In this document: in pieces, positions 60,727-64,000 of the stretch
Layout of the letters: every line of letters starts with the position of its first letter
How positions within the stretch are numbered: the stretch's first letter is position 1
Source: Paracoccus gahaiensis
GTDB lineage: Bacteria > Pseudomonadota > Alphaproteobacteria > Rhodobacterales > Rhodobacteraceae
Direction of reading: 5' to 3'
Assembly: GCF_005048225.1 (NCBI RefSeq)
Contig: NZ_SUNI01000006.1
Location: forward strand, 1-64,000
Length of the DNA stretch: 64,000 nt
The notes under the pieces: generated by a model
Told to the model about the DNA's origin: nothing
Seen by the model: only the letters and a program-made list of their open reading frames with translations
Databases searched by the model: none
Made by a program: the position numbers and the translations under genes

Positions 60727-62001
60727 TCAGACGATCCCGCCGCCGCCGCCCGCGCTGGCCGGGCGCACCGCCGCCACCTGCGCGCGCCACCCCGAGGCGC
60801 GGAAGGCCGCGATCGGGTCGATGGCCGCGCCCTGGCGCTGGCGGGCCATCTGCAGGATCGGCTCGACATCCGTGCGGAAGGCCGCGCGCAGGGTCGCCGC
60901 CGCCATCAGCGCGTCATTGTCGCTGCGGTAGCCCTCCAGCACGGTGCGATCCACCAGCGACGCCTGCACATAGGCGCGCTGGATCTCGCAGGCCGAGATC
61001 ATCAGGCTTTCCATCGGGTCGGTGACATTGTGGCTTTGATCGATCATGTGGGACAGATCGATGCCGGGCGTGTCCTCCAACTCGACCAGCTCGTTGAAGA
61101 CGAGGAACAGGCGGAACGGCTCGATCGTGCCCGCGTCCAGATCGTCATCGCCATATTTGCTGTCGTTGAAGTGGAAGCCTCCCAGCTTGCCCGCGCGGAT
61201 CAGGCGCGAGACGATCATCTCGATATTCACATTGGGCGCGTGGTGGCCAAGATCGACAAGGCATTGCGCCTTGGGGCCCAGTTCCTGCGCGATCATCAGG
61301 CTGGTGCCCCAGTCCTGCACGACGGTCGAATAAAAGGCGGGCTCATAGATCTTGTGTTCGGAAAACAACCGCCAGTCTTCGGGCAGGCCCGCATAGACCT
61401 GACCCATCGCCTCCAGATAGCGGTCGAACTGGCGGCTGAGCGAGGTCTGGCCGGGGAAATTCGAGCCGTCGCCGATCCAGACGGTCAAAGCCTTCGACCC
61501 GATGGCCCGCCCGATTTCGATGCAGTCGAGGTTATGCTCGACCGCCTGCGCGCGGGTGGCGGCGTCGGTATGGGACAGTGAGCCGAACTTGTAGCTGTGC
61601 GCCTGATCCGGCTGGTCCTGGAAGGTGTTGGAGTTCATGGCGTCGAAACCCAGCCCCGTCGCCTCGGCCTTTTCCAGCAGCAGTGCAGGGTCGGTGCGGT
61701 CCCAGGGGATATGAAGGCTGACCTTTGGCGTGGCGGCGGTCAGCTGGTGGATGACCCCGCAATCGTCCATCTTGTCCATGATGCCGCGCGGCTCTCCGGC
61801 GCCCGGGAAGCGGGCGAAGCGGGTGCCGCCGGTGCCGGTGCCCCAGCTGGGGATCGCCACGCCGAACCCCATGGCGCGGGCGGTCAGGGTTTCGATATCC
61901 ACCCCCCGGCGTGACAGGCGCGCGCCGAGCGCGTCGTAATCGGCGGCCAGGTCGGTCTGGCGGGCGGCGTTGTCCGCCTCGATGATGTCGCGGTTGATCA
62001 T
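60727..62001 (-). CDS. rhaI: L-rhamnose isomerase, RhaI type
   Basis: A 424-residue sugar isomerase that converts L-rhamnose to L-rhamnulose. TIM-barrel metal-site segments include VWIGDGSNFPGQ, LFSEHKIYEPAFYSTVVQDW, CLVDLGHHAPNVNIE and GGFHFNDSKYGDDDLDAG. This is the alternative RhaI family found in rhizobia and Pseudomonas stutzeri, not E. coli RhaA. The C-terminus is a glycine run (SAGGGGGIV). It lies 3 bp downstream of the rhaD gene in the same operon. Confidence 0.92.
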   Translation of the reverse strand: MINRDIIEADNAARQTDLAADYDALGARLSRRGVDIETLTARAMGFGVAIPSWGTGTGGTRFARFPGAGEPRGIMDKMDDCGVIHQLTAATPKVSLHIPWDRTDPALLLEKAEATGLGFDAMNSNTFQDQPDQAHSYKFGSLSHTDAATRAQAVEHNLDCIEIGRAIGSKALTVWIGDGSNFPGQTSLSRQFDRYLEAMGQVYAGLPEDWRLFSEHKIYEPAFYSTVVQDWGTSLMIAQELGPKAQCLVDLGHHAPNVNIEMIVSRLIRAGKLGGFHFNDSKYGDDDLDAGTIEPFRLFLVFNELVELEDTPGIDLSHMIDQSHNVTDPMESLMISACEIQRAYVQASLVDRTVLEGYRSDNDALMAAATLRAAFRTDVEPILQMARQRQGAAIDPIAAFRASGWRAQVAAVRPASAGGGGGIV

Positions 62002-62004
62002 GGC

Positions 62005-64000
62005 TTACCTCGTGAAGGCCTGGACGTTGCCCGCGTCCACGTTGAGGATGTTGCCCGTCGACTTGGCCGACAGGTCGGAGGCGAAGAAATACGCGCCCTC
62101 GGCGATGTCCTCGGGCAGGACGGATCGTTTCAGCAGGGACCGCTGGCGATACATCTCCTCAAGCCCGCCCTTGTCGGTGCCGTAGGTGCTGGCGCGTTGG
62201 TCCAGCCATTCGCCCTCCCAGATGCGGGATCCGCGCAGGACGGCGTCGGGATTGACGACATTGACGCGGATGCCGCCCTCGGCGCCCTCAAGCGCCAGGC
62301 AGCGCGCCAGATGGATCTCGGCGGCCTTGGCGGTGCAATAGGCGCTGGCGTTGGGGCTGGCGGCCAAGCCGTTCTTGGAGGCCACGAAGATCACCGACCC
62401 GCCGATATCCTGCGCGCGGAAGGTGCGGAACGCCTCGCGCGAGACCAGGAAATAGCCGGTGGACAGGATGTCCATGTTGCGGTTCCACAGCGCCAGGGTG
62501 GTCTGCTCGACCGGGGCGGAGGAGGCGATGCCGGCGTTCGACACGAGGATGTCGATGCCGCCGTACTCGACCGCCATCTGGGCATAGGCGGTGGCGACCT
62601 GCGCCTCGTCGGTGACGTTCATCTGCACCGCGCGGACCACATCGGCGCCAAAGCTTCTGGCCAGCCCGTCATGGGCGGTGGCCAGCGCGACCTCGTCGAT
62701 ATCGGCCAGCATCACGCAGGCGCCCTCGCGCAGGAAGCGTTCGGCCGTCGCCGCCCCGATGCCGCCCGCGCCGCCGGTGACCAGCGCCACGCGGCCCGCC
62801 AGCGACTTTGGTCTGGGCATGCGGGCCAGCTTCGCCTCTTCCAGCAGCCAGTATTCAATATCGAAGGCCTCCTGCTCGGGCAGGCCCTGATAGGTGGAAA
62901 CCGCGCTGGCGCCGCGCATCACGTTGATCGCGTTGACATAGAATTCGGCCGAGACGCGGGCGGTGGGCTTGTCCAGCGCAAAGGTGATCATGCCGACGCC
63001 GGGGATCAGATAGACGACCGCGTTCGGATCGCGCAGGGCCGGGCTGTCGGGCCGTCTGCAGCGGTCGTAATAGGCGGCGTAATCGTCGCGATAATCCGAC
63101 ACCGCCTGCGGCAGCGCGGCCAGCGTGGTGTCCAGATCGGGGGCGGCGGGGTCGAAATCGACGACCAAAGGCCGGATCTTGGTGCGCAGGAAATGGTCGG
63201 GGCAGGAGGTGCCCATCGGCGCCAGCGTCTCCAGCATCGTGGAGCCGACGAATTCCAGCACCGCGGGCTGGTCGTCGAAATGCCCGACCTTGTGGCGGTC
63301 CTTGGAAATGAGGCCCCGGATCACCGGCATCAGCCGCGCGGCGACCTCGCGCCGTTCGGGGGCGTCCAGCGTGGGGCGGGCGGGGCCGCCGAAGGCGGGC
63401 GCCGTGCTGTGCGCCTCGAGCCAGGCGGCGGCGGTGTTGATGATCTCCAGCGTGGTGAGGTAGCAGTCCTTGGCGTCATCGGCCCAGGTGAAGAGGCCGT
63501 GGCTTTCCAGCACCGCGCCGCGCATGGTCGGGTTCTCGACCGCCAGCTTCTCCAGCCACAGGCCCAGCTCGTAGCCGGGCTTCTTCCATGGCAACCAGCC
63601 GATGTCGGTGCCGAAGATCTCGGACGTCAGATCCTTCGAATTGACCGAGGCTGCAAGGGCGATGATCGCGTCGGAATGGACGTGATCGACATGCTTCTTC
63701 GGCACATAGGCATGCAGCGGCGTGTCGATGGAGGCGGCGCGCGGGTTCAGCGCGAAGGTGCAATGGGGCAGATAGGCCACCATCTCGTCCTCGTGCGCCA
63801 GCCCGCGATACTTGCCCTTCAGCGCGCGCAGCTTGTCCATGTAAAGCGTCGAGAAACCGTCCATCTTCATGGACCCGATGTCGCCGCCCGAGCCCTTGAC
63901 CCACAGCACCTCGACCGTCTCGCCGGTCAGCGGATCGACCTCCTGCACCTTGGCCGAGGTGTTGCCGCCGCCATAGTTCGTCACCCGCTTGTCCGAGCCC
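62005..64000 (-). CDS. rhaD: Bifunctional rhamnulose-1-phosphate aldolase / short-chain dehydrogenase (5' end outside window)
   Basis: The window holds 659 residues from a GTG at 63984, plus five in-frame codons (GSDKR) up to the edge, so the true start lies beyond 64000. The N-terminal class II aldolase/adducin domain has VTNYGGGNTSAK and HSDAIIALAAS. The C-terminal short-chain dehydrogenase has VALVTGGAGGIGAATAERFL and the catalytic YCTAKAAEI. It cleaves rhamnulose-1-phosphate to DHAP and lactaldehyde and probably oxidises the lactaldehyde. It is upstream of rhaI by 3 bp. No rhamnulokinase is visible in the window. Confidence 0.92.
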   Translation of the reverse strand, partial: GSDKRVTNYGGGNTSAKVQEVDPLTGETVEVLWVKGSGGDIGSMKMDGFSTLYMDKLRALKGKYRGLAHEDEMVAYLPHCTFALNPRAASIDTPLHAYVPKKHVDHVHSDAIIALAASVNSKDLTSEIFGTDIGWLPWKKPGYELGLWLEKLAVENPTMRGAVLESHGLFTWADDAKDCYLTTLEIINTAAAWLEAHSTAPAFGGPARPTLDAPERREVAARLMPVIRGLISKDRHKVGHFDDQPAVLEFVGSTMLETLAPMGTSCPDHFLRTKIRPLVVDFDPAAPDLDTTLAALPQAVSDYRDDYAAYYDRCRRPDSPALRDPNAVVYLIPGVGMITFALDKPTARVSAEFYVNAINVMRGASAVSTYQGLPEQEAFDIEYWLLEEAKLARMPRPKSLAGRVALVTGGAGGIGAATAERFLREGACVMLADIDEVALATAHDGLARSFGADVVRAVQMNVTDEAQVATAYAQMAVEYGGIDILVSNAGIASSAPVEQTTLALWNRNMDILSTGYFLVSREAFRTFRAQDIGGSVIFVASKNGLAASPNASAYCTAKAAEIHLARCLALEGAEGGIRVNVVNPDAVLRGSRIWEGEWLDQRASTYGTDKGGLEEMYRQRSLLKRSVLPEDIAEGAYFFASDLSAKSTGNILNVDAGNVQAFTR

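Overview
The window reads as GC-rich alphaproteobacterial DNA from the Rhodobacterales, most likely Paracoccus or a close relative. Gene families point there (CrtX-type glycosyltransferase, PutR/PutA, a DnaA-like plasmid replicase with parAB, RhaI/RhaD, MadLM), but the genus is inference. A replication and partition module at 50.9-54.8 kb (replicase with a DnaA N-terminal-like domain, an iteron-like repeat region, parA, parB and a cluster of parS-like palindromes) suggests an extrachromosomal replicon, plasmid or chromid.

Layout. 0-9.8 kb: a BCCT betaine/choline-type transporter, a CrtX-like glycosyltransferase, two small conserved proteins, the glycine betaine demethylase pair gbcB-gbcA, an ABC exporter and a siderophore-interacting flavoreductase. 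9.9-22.7 kb: malate synthase G, UDP-glucose dehydrogenase, a UbiB-like kinase overlapping a renalase-like flavoprotein, a LysR regulator, a nucleoside hydrolase divergent from a DeoR regulator, a nucleotidyltransferase-fold protein with an unusual operator array, and xylulokinase. 22.7-24.3 kb: a luxR/luxI quorum-sensing locus with a 67-residue ORF translationally coupled to luxI.

24.3-40.9 kb is a selenium and formate block. A PhnCDE-type ABC transporter (putative selenate/selenite importer) stands divergent from a formate dehydrogenase operon, fdhA-fdhB-fdhC-fdhE-selA-selB. fdhA has an in-frame UGA (Sec200) followed by a bacterial SECIS hairpin. After the proline genes putR and putA comes the selenocysteine tRNA gene selC. 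Thus the tRNA, the Sec-synthesising enzyme, the Sec-specific elongation factor and a Sec-containing client lie within about 13 kb; selD is not in the window.

41.0-50.6 kb, all on the minus strand, is a surface-glycan cluster of glycosyltransferases and unrecognised proteins. Its distal end (about 41.2-43.1 kb) is strikingly AT-rich and looks horizontally acquired.

50.9-54.8 kb is the replication/partition module. 54.8-60.7 kb holds an EamA transporter and a malonate module (GntR regulator, malonyl-CoA decarboxylase, malonyl-CoA synthetase, MadL, MadM). 60.7-64.0 kb holds the rhamnose genes rhaI and rhaD; rhaD runs off the right edge. No transposase, integrase, CRISPR array or rRNA was seen.
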